From: Companilactobacillus nantensis DSM 16982
GTDB lineage: Bacteria > Bacillota > Bacilli > Lactobacillales > Lactobacillaceae
Length of the DNA stretch: 64,000 nt
Direction: 5' to 3'
Assembly (NCBI RefSeq): GCF_001435815.1
Contig: NZ_AZFV01000014.1
Location: 1 to 64,000 of the forward strand
The position numbers and the translations under genes are program-made. Numbering within the stretch: the first letter of the stretch is position 1; each line of letters starts with the position of its first letter. Of the stretch, positions 7,835-16,676 are shown piece by piece. Under the pieces are notes generated by a model that saw nothing but the letters and a program-made list of their open reading frames with translations, was not told the origin of the DNA and searched no databases.

Positions 7835-8844
7835 CACTCAGTACATTATGGTTTATCGTAATCGGACTTCTATTTTCTATCTTCCTTTTCTTGGAAGGAT
7901 TTGACTTTGGTGTCGGTATGTCAACGCGTTTCTTAGCAAAAGATGACGTCGAACGTGCCGCAATCATGTCAACTATCGGACCTCACTGGGACGGTAATGA
8001 AACATGGTTAGTTACTGCTGGTGGTGCAATGTTTGCTTCACTACCTCTCTGGTATGCATCATTATTCTCAGGCTATTACATCCTCTTCTTACTCGTTTTA
8101 GTCGGTTTGATTTTACGTGGTGTTTCCTTTGAATTCCACAAGCATGCTGAAACAAGCACTGGTCGTAACCTTTGGATGTGGGCATTCTTCATTGGTAGTA
8201 TTCTTCCACCATTTTTCCTATGTATGATTCTTTTGAGTATGGTTCAAGGTATTCCAATGAATGCCAATGGTGATGCTTTCCCTAAATTCTTCGACGTTGT
8301 TAACTTATTGTCAGTTGTCGGTGGTGTTGCTGGTGTCCTATTATCACTTGTTCACGGACTAAACTTCATCAGATTAAGAATGGAAGGTCCATTACGTGAC
8401 CGCGCTCGCAATTTAAATAAAATTCTTTATCCAATTCTTTTCCTTGGCGAAGTAGTCTTTGCCGCACTAGTCTTTCTACAAACAGACTTCTTTACGAAGA
8501 GATTTACTTCATCACTCATCATCACAGCCCTAATTGTTTTATTCTCACTATTAGGCTACTATGGAGTCCTAAAGAATAGAGAAGGCTGGAGCTTTGCTGG
8601 TAGTGGATTATCACTAAGTATGGTCATTGTTCTATTATTCAACGGACTATTCCCACGTGTCATGATTGCTACTAACCCAGCGCACAGTATTTTGATCAAA
8701 AATGCCGCTAATTCACAGTACACATTGACGATCATGACGATTGTCGCCGGTATCTTAGTACCAATTGTGGCTATCTACTTCATCTGGTCATACTCTCTAT
8801 TTACAAAGAGAATAAATCCAAGAGAGAATACGGTGAAATATTAA
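7831..8844 (+). CDS. cydB: Cytochrome bd quinol oxidase subunit II
   Basis: A 337-residue partner of CydA with about eight membrane segments. The family start (STLWFIVIGLLFSIFLFLEGFDFGVGM) and the WDGNETWLVTAGGA-like motif around residues 50-65 are intact. It forms the heterodimeric oxidase with CydA. The ATG overlaps the cydA stop (ATGA), with AAGGAGG inside the cydA end, and the stop overlaps the cydD start. Translation is therefore probably coupled through the operon. Confidence 0.96.
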   Translation: MTLSTLWFIVIGLLFSIFLFLEGFDFGVGMSTRFLAKDDVERAAIMSTIGPHWDGNETWLVTAGGAMFASLPLWYASLFSGYYILFLLVLVGLILRGVSFEFHKHAETSTGRNLWMWAFFIGSILPPFFLCMILLSMVQGIPMNANGDAFPKFFDVVNLLSVVGGVAGVLLSLVHGLNFIRLRMEGPLRDRARNLNKILYPILFLGEVVFAALVFLQTDFFTKRFTSSLIITALIVLFSLLGYYGVLKNREGWSFAGSGLSLSMVIVLLFNGLFPRVMIATNPAHSILIKNAANSQYTLTIMTIVAGILVPIVAIYFIWSYSLFTKRINPRENTVKY

Positions 8845-10577
8845 TGATTGATAAGCGTTTATTTCGCTTACCAGGAACAAAAAAACTAATTCTAATGCTT
8901 GCAGGGTTAACTCTCTTGCAAGCATTTGTTGTTTTATTCCAAGGTAAGTATTTAGCAGAAGCATTAGTAAATTCTTGGGAACAAAAGTCATTGCAAACGA
9001 TCATCTATCCGATGGTCCTTTTTGCGTTAGCTTTCGTTCTGCGGCACCTCTTTAATCTAGTAAATACGAAAATCGTTGAAACTTATGCCGGCAAAACATC
9101 TGAAAATATCCGTTCTCAGTTGCTCGAAAAAGTTTATACCGCTGGTCCGGAGATGATTTCTGAAGAAGGTACTGGTAATTTAGTAACTTCAGCCCTAGAT
9201 GGAATCGACTTGGTCGAAAATTATTTCAAATTGATTTTTACTAAACTGATGAACATGTCGATTATTCCACCAGTTTTATTAGTTTATATTTACATGCAAA
9301 ATGTAGCATCCGGTATCACTTTGACGGTCATTGTGCCCCTAGTCATCCTATTTATGATTATTCTAGGACTCGCCGCCCAGTCAAAAGCGGATGCCCAATA
9401 CAAACAGTACACAATTCTTTCCAACCATTTCTTAGATGCGCTAAGAGGCTTACCTACGTTAAAAATGTTAGGTCTAAGTAAGCGCTATGCTAAAAATATC
9501 TATACCGTCAGTGACGAATATCGCCGACGGACGATGAATACTTTACGGATTGCTATCTTATCGACCTTCGCCTTAGATTGGCTGACAACGCTTGGTATTG
9601 CCATCTTGGCTGTCTTTTTGGGTCTAGGCTTAATCAACAATAGCTTTCCACTCTTTCCAGCCTTAGTTACCTTAATTTTGGCACCAGAATACTTCCTGCC
9701 ATTACGTGATTTCTCCAATGACTATCATGCTACTTTGAATGGTAAAAATGCTTTAAATGCTATTTTTGAAATCCTTGAACGCCCTAGTACTGCCAAAGAT
9801 GACAATCTAGCTGATTTTACTTGGGATAAAGATGCTCAAGTTGATGTTAAAAATTTACAGTTCACATACAAGGGTTCCGGTGAAAAAGCTGTCAGTCTTG
9901 ATATAGATCAACTCAAATTAGCTGGGTACCAACGTATCGGCGTTATTGGTAAATCTGGTTCGGGAAAAACAACATTGATTCGGGCACTCGGTGGCTTCTT
10001 AGTCCCTGATAGTGCTGAAATTCAAATCAACCAACAAACGGTCCCTAATTTCAAACAAGCTAATTGGCAAAAGAAACTGACCTTTTTACCACAATCACCT
10101 TATTTATTCGCCGGTTCAATTGCCGAAAACATAGCTTTCTATCGTCCCCAAGCTTCGATGGATGATATCAAAAAAGCCGCTCATGCGGCCGGTCTGGATG
10201 ATTTTCTGAATAGTTTGCCTAAGGGATATGAAACACAAATTGGTGAAGGTGGTCGTGGTATTTCCGGAGGTCAACAACAACGAATCATGCTAGCTCGAGC
10301 TTTCTTAGCCGATGATCGACACGTTTTGATTTTCGATGAACCAACAGCTCACTTGGACATTGAGACGGAATACGCCTTGAAGAGACCAATGGAAAAGCTC
10401 TTCCAAAATCATTTAGTTATCTTCGCAACGCACCGTTTACACTGGATCAAAGAAATGGACTATGTCGTCGTTATGGATAATGGTCAAATTGCCGAACAAG
10501 GTACTCCTGCCGAATTAAGCCGTCATAACGGTGCCTATTCTCAACTAATTAATAACATGCGAGGTGATCAACTATGA
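8844..10577 (+). CDS. cydD: ABC exporter subunit CydD
   Basis: A 577-residue half-transporter with an N-terminal six-helix membrane domain and a C-terminal ATPase domain. Walker A is GKSGSGKTT, the signature is ISGGQQQR and Walker B is VLIFDEPTAHLD. With CydC it forms a heterodimer that exports thiols such as cysteine or glutathione (known for E. coli) and is needed for cytochrome bd assembly. It overlaps cydB by one base and cydC by four. Confidence 0.93.
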   Translation: MIDKRLFRLPGTKKLILMLAGLTLLQAFVVLFQGKYLAEALVNSWEQKSLQTIIYPMVLFALAFVLRHLFNLVNTKIVETYAGKTSENIRSQLLEKVYTAGPEMISEEGTGNLVTSALDGIDLVENYFKLIFTKLMNMSIIPPVLLVYIYMQNVASGITLTVIVPLVILFMIILGLAAQSKADAQYKQYTILSNHFLDALRGLPTLKMLGLSKRYAKNIYTVSDEYRRRTMNTLRIAILSTFALDWLTTLGIAILAVFLGLGLINNSFPLFPALVTLILAPEYFLPLRDFSNDYHATLNGKNALNAIFEILERPSTAKDDNLADFTWDKDAQVDVKNLQFTYKGSGEKAVSLDIDQLKLAGYQRIGVIGKSGSGKTTLIRALGGFLVPDSAEIQINQQTVPNFKQANWQKKLTFLPQSPYLFAGSIAENIAFYRPQASMDDIKKAAHAAGLDDFLNSLPKGYETQIGEGGRGISGGQQQRIMLARAFLADDRHVLIFDEPTAHLDIETEYALKRPMEKLFQNHLVIFATHRLHWIKEMDYVVVMDNGQIAEQGTPAELSRHNGAYSQLINNMRGDQL

Positions 10578-12313
10578 ATTTCTTCAAGACATTCAAACAC
10601 GATACATGGGTCAAACCATATATCAAACAATACAAAGGATTGTTGATTACTGCGTTGCTTTTAGGATTATTAACATCCTTCTGTGCTGCCGCTTTGATGT
10701 TTACTTCCGGATATACGATTGATAAAGCCGCCACACCCCCCGTCAATATTTTATTAATTTACGTACCAATCCTCTTAACACGTGCCTTTGGTATTGGCCG
10801 TCCCGTTTTCAAGTATATCGAACGACTTAAAAGTCACAATTGGGTCTTACGCGTTACCTCAGACTTGCGGACACGCCTTTATAAAACATTGGAGAGTGAT
10901 GCTTCTTTCTTCAATGAACACCACAAGACCGGTGACATTATGGGACTCTTATCAGAAGATATCAGTCACTTACAAAATTTATATTTAAGAACTATTTTTC
11001 CAGCTGTTATTTCATACTTACTGACGATTATTGCTTCTTTAGCTTTAGGAATTTTTAATCCTTCATTTGGATTTTTCGTCTTTTTATTGCTGTTTATCGA
11101 AGTGTTTATTGTTCCACTTGTCTCAGTTTCGATTGAAAGTGCCCGTCGCGCTTACCAAAAAGAAGTTAAAAGTGACCTCTATGTTCAATTAACTGACAAC
11201 ATCTTAGGCGTTGATGACTGGATCATTTCTGGTCGTAAAGAGGACTTTAACAACCTCGCTGCCAAGAATATTCACGACTTAGATCAATCAAAAAATAAAT
11301 CCAAAGCATTTCGTCGTAACCGTGATTTCGTTTTACAGTTAGTCTTCGTTGCCTTAGCAATTTGCTTTTTAATTTTCACCAATCTAACAATGACCCATAA
11401 TCAAGAACAAGCTAATTTCGTAGCTGCCGTTGTCTTAGCCATCTTCCCATTATCTGATGCAATTATTCCCGTCAGTCAAGGATTTGAAGAGTGGCCGACT
11501 TATCGAGATTCAATCTTACGATTAAATACTGTTAAGCCAGTTCCTAATACTTTACCGAAACAAGTAGCTTTCAATCCTGATGATTTCAAAGAATTAACAC
11601 TTGATAAAATAACTTTCGAATACGATTCTGATTCGCCAATTTTGATCAAGAACTTCTCTCAAAAAATCAAACGTGGTGAAAAATTAGCATTGTTAGGCCC
11701 TAGTGGTATCGGTAAAACAACCGTTCTACAATTGATTTTAGGTGATTTATCGCCACAACAGGGTCAAATAAAAATCAATGACCTCGATATTTCGCAAATC
11801 CAAGAAAATCGGGAAAAAATATTCTCTGTTCTTAATCAAAAACCATTTCTCTTCAATACAACTTTAATGAATAATGTTCGCTTAGGTAATGAACAAAAAT
11901 CTGATGCAGAAGTCAAAATGGCTCTTGAACGAGTTGGTCTAAAGGATTTAGTCGAATCCTTACCAGACAAATACAATACAATCGTCGGCGAAAATGGTTC
12001 CCGTTTTTCTGGTGGTGAACAGGAAAGAATTGCTTTGGCTCGAATTTTACTTCAAGATGCACCAATTGTTTTACTAGATGAACCAACCGTTGGACTCGAC
12101 CCAATTACTGAAAATGACCTTTTGGAAACATTCTTTAACGTGTTGCACGACAAAACAATTATCTGGGTCACACACCATTTACAAGGTATTAATCACGTGG
12201 ACCATGTTGTCTTCATGAACAGTGAAAAAATTGAAATGGAAGGTGCACCTGAGGAACTTTATCAGACAAATTCCCACTTTCAAAAACTATATAAAATGGA
12301 TCAGGGATTATAG
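10574..12313 (+). CDS. cydC: ABC exporter subunit CydC
   Basis: A 579-residue half-transporter partner of CydD. Residues 1-320 are the membrane domain. The ATPase domain has Walker A GPSGIGKTT, signature FSGGEQER and Walker B IVLLDEPTVGLD. It ends the cydABCD operon and is followed within 20 bp by a strong hairpin. Gene order and overlaps make the assignment secure. Confidence 0.93.
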   Translation: MNFFKTFKHDTWVKPYIKQYKGLLITALLLGLLTSFCAAALMFTSGYTIDKAATPPVNILLIYVPILLTRAFGIGRPVFKYIERLKSHNWVLRVTSDLRTRLYKTLESDASFFNEHHKTGDIMGLLSEDISHLQNLYLRTIFPAVISYLLTIIASLALGIFNPSFGFFVFLLLFIEVFIVPLVSVSIESARRAYQKEVKSDLYVQLTDNILGVDDWIISGRKEDFNNLAAKNIHDLDQSKNKSKAFRRNRDFVLQLVFVALAICFLIFTNLTMTHNQEQANFVAAVVLAIFPLSDAIIPVSQGFEEWPTYRDSILRLNTVKPVPNTLPKQVAFNPDDFKELTLDKITFEYDSDSPILIKNFSQKIKRGEKLALLGPSGIGKTTVLQLILGDLSPQQGQIKINDLDISQIQENREKIFSVLNQKPFLFNTTLMNNVRLGNEQKSDAEVKMALERVGLKDLVESLPDKYNTIVGENGSRFSGGEQERIALARILLQDAPIVLLDEPTVGLDPITENDLLETFFNVLHDKTIIWVTHHLQGINHVDHVVFMNSEKIEMEGAPEELYQTNSHFQKLYKMDQGL

Positions 12314-12330
12314 CCGTTATAACGCTACAT

Positions 12331-12362
12331 AAGATTAACCACATGGTTGATCTTATTTTTTT
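12331..12362 (+). terminator. Terminator of cydABCD
   Basis: AAGATTAACCA pairs with TGGTTGATCTT (one G-T pair), followed by ATTTTTTT. Confidence 0.85.
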
Positions 12363-12364
12363 AC

Positions 12365-12402
12365 AAAAAAAATAGAGCAGGTTGAAAAATCCCAACTTAC
12401 TC
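12365..12402 (-). terminator. Terminator for the immunity-like gene
   Basis: On the minus strand, GAGTAAGTTGG pairs with CAACCTGCTC (one mismatch), followed by a run of eight T. It lies just beyond the stop of the 12408-12740 gene. Confidence 0.7.
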
Positions 12403-12407
12403 TTCAT

Positions 12408-12740
12408 CTAATGCATCACTGCTCCATTAATAACACCGATAAAACTATCCTTCAATGACCTACGTGACAACGTTTTGAGTTCATTGATAAGCTCATTTTG
12501 TTCCGAACTAAAGTGATATTTTTTACTAACTGCTAAATTCTGAAAAGCTATATTCATGTCAGCTATGGCATCATGAACTTGATTGTATTGTTGACTCACC
12601 TTTTCAGGTTGATTAATCATTTTATAAGCTTTTTGAATCTCAGGTTTAACTAACGTATCATCTTTAGCTATTGATTTATCCAACTGTTCCAAAAAATGAT
12701 TTATTTTTTCAATAAACTCTGTTTTCTTTTTACTATTCAT
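12408..12740 (-). CDS. Small helical protein, probable orphan bacteriocin-immunity type
   Basis: A 110-residue, all-helical, charged protein without membrane segments or a signal. The C-terminal half YHFSSEQNELINELKTLSRR resembles the conserved third and fourth helix region of enterocin A / pediocin-type immunity proteins (pattern F-S/T-x-x-Q-x-x-L-I-x-x-L). The size also fits. No bacteriocin precursor or exporter is nearby, so this would be an orphan immunity gene giving cross-protection. It lies 15 bp downstream of the polyprenyl synthase on the same strand with its own AGGGGA site. It could instead be an unrelated helical protein. Confidence 0.5.
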   Translation of the reverse strand: MNSKKKTEFIEKINHFLEQLDKSIAKDDTLVKPEIQKAYKMINQPEKVSQQYNQVHDAIADMNIAFQNLAVSKKYHFSSEQNELINELKTLSRRSLKDSFIGVINGAVMH

Positions 12741-12755
12741 TAATTATTCCCCTAA

Positions 12756-13727
12756 TTATTTAATCCGATTAATCAGCTTTTTTACAACTGCTTTTAAGAT
12801 TTTTTGATTAGTATTCTTGGGCAATTTATCGATTTCATCTACAGCACGCTTTGTATAGCTCCGTGCAATATCTTTCGCCTGATTTAGATATCCATCGTCA
12901 ACGACAATATTAGTTGCCTTGAGATCATCATCCGCTGTTAAATCAGTCTTCGACAACACTTCAATTAGTTGTTCATTACCTGCTTCCAATCCCAAAATAT
13001 AAGGTAACGAGTACACACCATTTTTCAAATCTTCATGGATTGGCTTGCCTGTTTGCGTGGAATTACTGAAGTCCAAAATGTCATCAATAATTTGAAAGGC
13101 CATGCCAATGTCATGACCAATGCCTTTACAACGGTCAATCAACTCTTGATTACCATCGCTGACGACAGCACCCATAGCAGCGCTTAAACTGAATAATTCA
13201 GCTGTCTTACCTGATATTTCGTGCAAATACATCTCAGTTGTTGCCTTAACATTGAAGTTAATCAACATTTGATCCAACTCACCAACCAAGATTTTTTTCA
13301 TGCTGAGTGCATTTCTTAAAATATCGATATGGGAACTTAAATTCCGTGAAATTAACTCGAAATATAACGTAAATAAGTAGTCACCCGCATAAATAGCGTT
13401 ACGACGACCATACTTAGTATGAATTGTTGGTTGCGAGCGGCGTAATGGTGAGTCGTCAATTACATCATCGTGAATCAAAGTTGCCACGTGTAAAATTTCT
13501 AAAGAGGCTGCCAACGGGATCAATTCGGCAGTTGAGCGTTTCTTTTCACCAAAGTCACTGAACAGCAAGAAAAAGGCTGGACGCAACATTTTGCCACCTG
13601 AAGTTAAATCTACGATCATGGAACTGATATCGAGATTATTTATTTTCACTGCTTGGTGAATGTAGTCAGTCGTTAAATCCAACTTTTCCCCGAGTTGAGG
13701 ATAACTTTTCCATATTGTGTTCGCCAT
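12756..13727 (-). CDS. Polyprenyl diphosphate synthase (heptaprenyl synthase component II-like)
   Basis: A 323-residue trans-isoprenyl diphosphate synthase. The first aspartate motif is LIHDDVIDDSPLRR and the second is FQIIDDILDFSN, both intact. It elongates farnesyl diphosphate with isopentenyl diphosphate to make the menaquinone side chain. Family and neighbourhood (cyd operon on one side, MenA on the other) point to component II of a heptaprenyl-type enzyme. The small component I is not in the window. Its start lies 86 bp from repeat copy B, which reads toward it. Confidence 0.88.
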   Translation of the reverse strand: MANTIWKSYPQLGEKLDLTTDYIHQAVKINNLDISSMIVDLTSGGKMLRPAFFLLFSDFGEKKRSTAELIPLAASLEILHVATLIHDDVIDDSPLRRSQPTIHTKYGRRNAIYAGDYLFTLYFELISRNLSSHIDILRNALSMKKILVGELDQMLINFNVKATTEMYLHEISGKTAELFSLSAAMGAVVSDGNQELIDRCKGIGHDIGMAFQIIDDILDFSNSTQTGKPIHEDLKNGVYSLPYILGLEAGNEQLIEVLSKTDLTADDDLKATNIVVDDGYLNQAKDIARSYTKRAVDEIDKLPKNTNQKILKAVVKKLINRIK

Positions 13728-13812
13728 AAAATATCTCTTACCCCTGTATTACTTTGTTGTATTTTAAAGTAATTTTATAATAATGATCGGTACTAGTAAA
13801 TTATCTGTTTGT

Positions 13813-13988
13813 GCCGCCTCCGGTTGCAAGAAATTTAGGCTGCTGTGGGGACCGGTCCGAGCCAAGGTCTCGGACCTCGATTTTGAACTTCGCAAAAATC
13901 GCGAATTTCAAAACTCGTCCCGTGGTGTAATGGCTAAAGCCATAACGCCACCTGCACTGCTGCCTAAATTCTTGCAACCTCCGGCTAG
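13813..13988 (-). repeat. Structured intergenic repeat, copy B
   Basis: A 176-bp copy on the minus strand. The closing arms (GTTGCAAG-type) are complementary. Inside are three hairpins: GTGGCG...TGGC-TTTA-GCCA; TTTTGAA-A-TTCGC with GCGAA-G-TTCAAAA; and GGTCCGAG-ACCTTGG-CTCGGACC. The ends are CTAG and GGAGGCGGC. It is paired with copy C in inverted orientation, 230 bp apart. Small reading frames across it have no coding support. Confidence 0.9.
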
Positions 13989-14218
13989 GTTTTTAGTTAT
14001 ATATTAATGATTTCTGAAATTGAAAAATAAAAGATAATCAATTTTTAACAAATTATCAGGAAATATTTTAAAAAAATCAAAACAATGATACCTAAAATCA
14101 TACTAGAATTTCCAAGTAGTCATATAATTAAACAGTTGCCTACGCATGATGTTAGTTAATTTTTTATCGACTTTAATTATCTTTGTATTTTTAAATACAA
14201 AAATTGAATTCTAAAAAA
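13989..14218. other. AT-rich spacer between repeat copies B and C
   Basis: 230 bp, very AT-rich, without a gene. It presumably contains the divergent promoters of the polyprenyl synthase and menA genes. I could not pick a convincing -35/-10 pair. Confidence 0.4.
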
Positions 14219-14401
14219 CTAGTCGGAAGAACCGAGAAACTTAACTGGCAGTGAAAGTGGCGTTAGAGCTTTAGCCCTTACGCCACCGGGCGTGTTTGGA
14301 GACTTGCCGATCTTGCAAGGCTTCAAACCGAGGTTCGAGACCGACTTTTGGCTCGAACCGGTCCGCACAGCCAGTTAAGTTTTCTCGGTTCTGGAGGCGG
14401 C
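14219..14401 (+). repeat. Structured intergenic repeat, copy C
   Basis: A 183-bp copy. The closing arm GAACCGAGAAACTTAACTGG pairs with CCAGTTAAGTTTTCTCGGTT (one bulge). Inner hairpins are GTGGCG-TTA-GAGC..., TTTGGAG-A-CTTGC with GCAAG-G-CTTCAAA, and GGTTCGAG with CTCGAACC. It is almost identical to copy F, including the arms, and ends about 25 bp before the menA ribosome binding site. Confidence 0.9.
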
Positions 14402-14440
14402 ACAACTAACAAATCTATCAAACTTAAAGGAATGATTTTC

Positions 14441-15355
14441 TTGAAACCATCTGTATTTTTTGAACTTGTTGAAATTAAAGCTAAAACTGCCAGTGTTTTC
14501 CCTTTTTTCATGGGAACTTTGTATTCATATTATCACTGGCACTCTATTAACGCTCTTGATTTGATTCTCTTTTTTATTGCCATGTTTTTGTTCAATATGG
14601 CCGTTGATATCAATGACAACTATTGGGATTACAAGAACGCTACTGGTGTTGAAAGTTTTCGTAGAGACACTAACGTTATCGGTGTTCATCATTTAAATAT
14701 CCATCTAATTGGTTGGCTTGATTTTTCATTTACTGCTATCGCTGCCATTATCGGACTCTTCATCGTTTCCAGAACTGGCTTGCCACTGCTTTATATGGGC
14801 ATCTTCTCATTTGCTGTCGGCTTTTGTTACGCTGGTGGTCCTTGGCCAATTAATCGTGGACCTTTAGGTGAATTTTTCTCTGGTTTTACGATGGGATACG
14901 TTATTTACTTAATCGCTATCTACATTAATGTTGTCAATAATCCTGCTATCGTTTTGGACTTTAAATTTTATGGTGATGCCTTACTATCATCACTCTTAAC
15001 TGTTTTCGCTATCTCAAATCTTTTATTAGCTAACAACATTGCCGACCAAAAAGAGGACGTTAATTTAGGACGTAAAACGCTCGTTTATTATTTGGGCAAA
15101 GCCAATACCATTTTCATTTTGAAATCACTTTACGTGCTTGGTTACTTGGCACTACTATGTTCCGTCATCCTAGGTTTGTTGCCTAAGATGATGCTCTTAA
15201 CTTTCCTAATCACACCAATTGTCTACAAAAATGCCAAAGCTTTCAGTAATAATCCAATCAAAAAGAAAACTTTCCCTTTGATTATCAAAAACCTTTTACT
15301 GATCACTTTGACAGAGACGGTGACATTTATTTTAGGTGTTGTCTTTAATTTTTAA
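14441..15355 (+). CDS. menA: MenA-like 1,4-dihydroxy-2-naphthoate prenyltransferase
   Basis: A 304-residue UbiA-superfamily membrane enzyme that joins a polyprenyl chain to a naphthoate ring to make demethylmenaquinone. Two Asp-rich active-site motifs are visible: NDNYWDYKNA (a variant of NDxxD) and DQKEDVNLGRKTL. About eight membrane segments are present. The start is taken as TTG at 14441, because AAAGGA lies nine bases upstream. The in-frame ATG at 14432 is only one base from that site. A longer reading from 14348 begins inside repeat copy C and is not credible. Its 3' end overlaps the convergent ackA end by 11 bp. No other men genes are present. Confidence 0.85.
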   Translation: MKPSVFFELVEIKAKTASVFPFFMGTLYSYYHWHSINALDLILFFIAMFLFNMAVDINDNYWDYKNATGVESFRRDTNVIGVHHLNIHLIGWLDFSFTAIAAIIGLFIVSRTGLPLLYMGIFSFAVGFCYAGGPWPINRGPLGEFFSGFTMGYVIYLIAIYINVVNNPAIVLDFKFYGDALLSSLLTVFAISNLLLANNIADQKEDVNLGRKTLVYYLGKANTIFILKSLYVLGYLALLCSVILGLLPKMMLLTFLITPIVYKNAKAFSNNPIKKKTFPLIIKNLLLITLTETVTFILGVVFNF

Positions 15356-16550
15356 CTCCATCAAGGAGTTTGGCGAAACTATATGTATCTTGAGCAATCA
15401 TTAATTCCTCGTTAGTTGGAATAGTGTATGCTGCAATTTTAGAATCGTCAGTGGTGATTTTGATTTCTTTGCCACGAACTTGATTGTTTTCTTGATCAAT
15501 CTTCAAGCCCATGAACTCAAAACCGCTGAGGATATCTTCACGTACTTCAGCTGAGTTTTCACCAACACCAGCAGTAAAGGCGATCACGTCAATACCACCC
15601 ATTTCGGCAATATATGATCCCATGAATTTAATAATACGGTTGCGGTACATTTCCAAAGCTAGCTTAGCACGTTGATTAGTATCTTCTGCGGCTTCAATAT
15701 CACGCATATCAGGTGATACACCAGAGATTCCTAGTAGACCTGACTTGTGATTTAAGATGTCGATCATATCGTTGATATCAGTAATGTCGAGTTTTCTCAT
15801 TAAATATGGCAAAATTGAAAAATCAATATCACCGCTACGAGAACTCATCATGATACCTGCTAATGGTGTGAATCCCATTGAAATATCGAAGGCCTTACCA
15901 TTTTTAATAGCACTAATTGAAGCACCACTACCTAAGTGAAGAACGATGACATTTTTGTCTTTGATTCCACCAGCAACAATTTTATCCAAACGTTGAGCGA
16001 TATAACGATGACTTGTACCATGGGCGCCATAACGACGAACATGGTATTTTTTATAATCATCCATATCGATACTGTACATGTAATTCTCTTTGGGAATATC
16101 GACAAAAAATGATGTATCGAAAACGGCAACTTGAATAGCCTTAGGTACCAATTTTTTGAAAACGTTGATGTAATAAGCTTGAATCTTGTTGTGTAACGGT
16201 GCATATTCCGATAAAGCTTCAATCTTATGTAGATTTTCTTCTGTAACGATTTCCGACTTCTTAAACTCTTCGCCACCAGCAACAACACGATGACCAAAGG
16301 CTACGATATCTTCAAAACGATCAATGATTTTCATATCTTTTAGGGCATCCAAAATTGACAAAACAGCGACATCATTTGATTTGATAGCTTCTTCGCGCTC
16401 AATCTTTTGACCGTTATACTTCAATTTGAACACAGCTTTAGGACTACCCAAGCGATCAATCATACCTGAAGCAATTGTTGTTTTTTCAGGCATTTCAAAA
16501 AGTTTCCACTTCAACGTTGAACTACCTGCGTTTATAGCCATAATCTTCAT
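15345..16550 (-). CDS. ackA: Acetate kinase
   Basis: Interconverts acetyl phosphate and ADP with acetate and ATP, making ATP at the end of fermentation. The 401-residue protein has the family motifs NAGSSTLKWKLFE near the start, HLGSGASISAI, the RSGDID segment and TAGVGENS. pta is not adjacent. Its stop codon lies inside the 3' end of the convergent menA gene, so the two transcripts overlap. ATG start with AGGAGAG upstream. Confidence 0.96.
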   Translation of the reverse strand: MKIMAINAGSSTLKWKLFEMPEKTTIASGMIDRLGSPKAVFKLKYNGQKIEREEAIKSNDVAVLSILDALKDMKIIDRFEDIVAFGHRVVAGGEEFKKSEIVTEENLHKIEALSEYAPLHNKIQAYYINVFKKLVPKAIQVAVFDTSFFVDIPKENYMYSIDMDDYKKYHVRRYGAHGTSHRYIAQRLDKIVAGGIKDKNVIVLHLGSGASISAIKNGKAFDISMGFTPLAGIMMSSRSGDIDFSILPYLMRKLDITDINDMIDILNHKSGLLGISGVSPDMRDIEAAEDTNQRAKLALEMYRNRIIKFMGSYIAEMGGIDVIAFTAGVGENSAEVREDILSGFEFMGLKIDQENNQVRGKEIKITTDDSKIAAYTIPTNEELMIAQDTYSFAKLLDGVKN

Positions 16551-16676
16551 ACAAAAACTCTCCTTTTTTCGGTCTAGGTATTCTCTTTAAATAGCTTTAT
16601 ACCAGACTTTACACCAATATAAAAAAATGCTACTCTTTAGTAACTATTATAAGTCTTTTTATGGGGGAATTCATTC

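Noticed and set aside
13783-14007. Small open frame across repeat copy B
   Set aside because: It is entirely repeat sequence. Similar short frames arise in other copies but with shifting boundaries, and hairpin constraints explain the conservation.
14348-14440. N-terminal extension of the MenA-like protein beginning MARTGPHSQLSFLG
   Set aside because: The extension is encoded by the right end of repeat copy C and lacks a ribosome binding site. A good site precedes the TTG at 14441.
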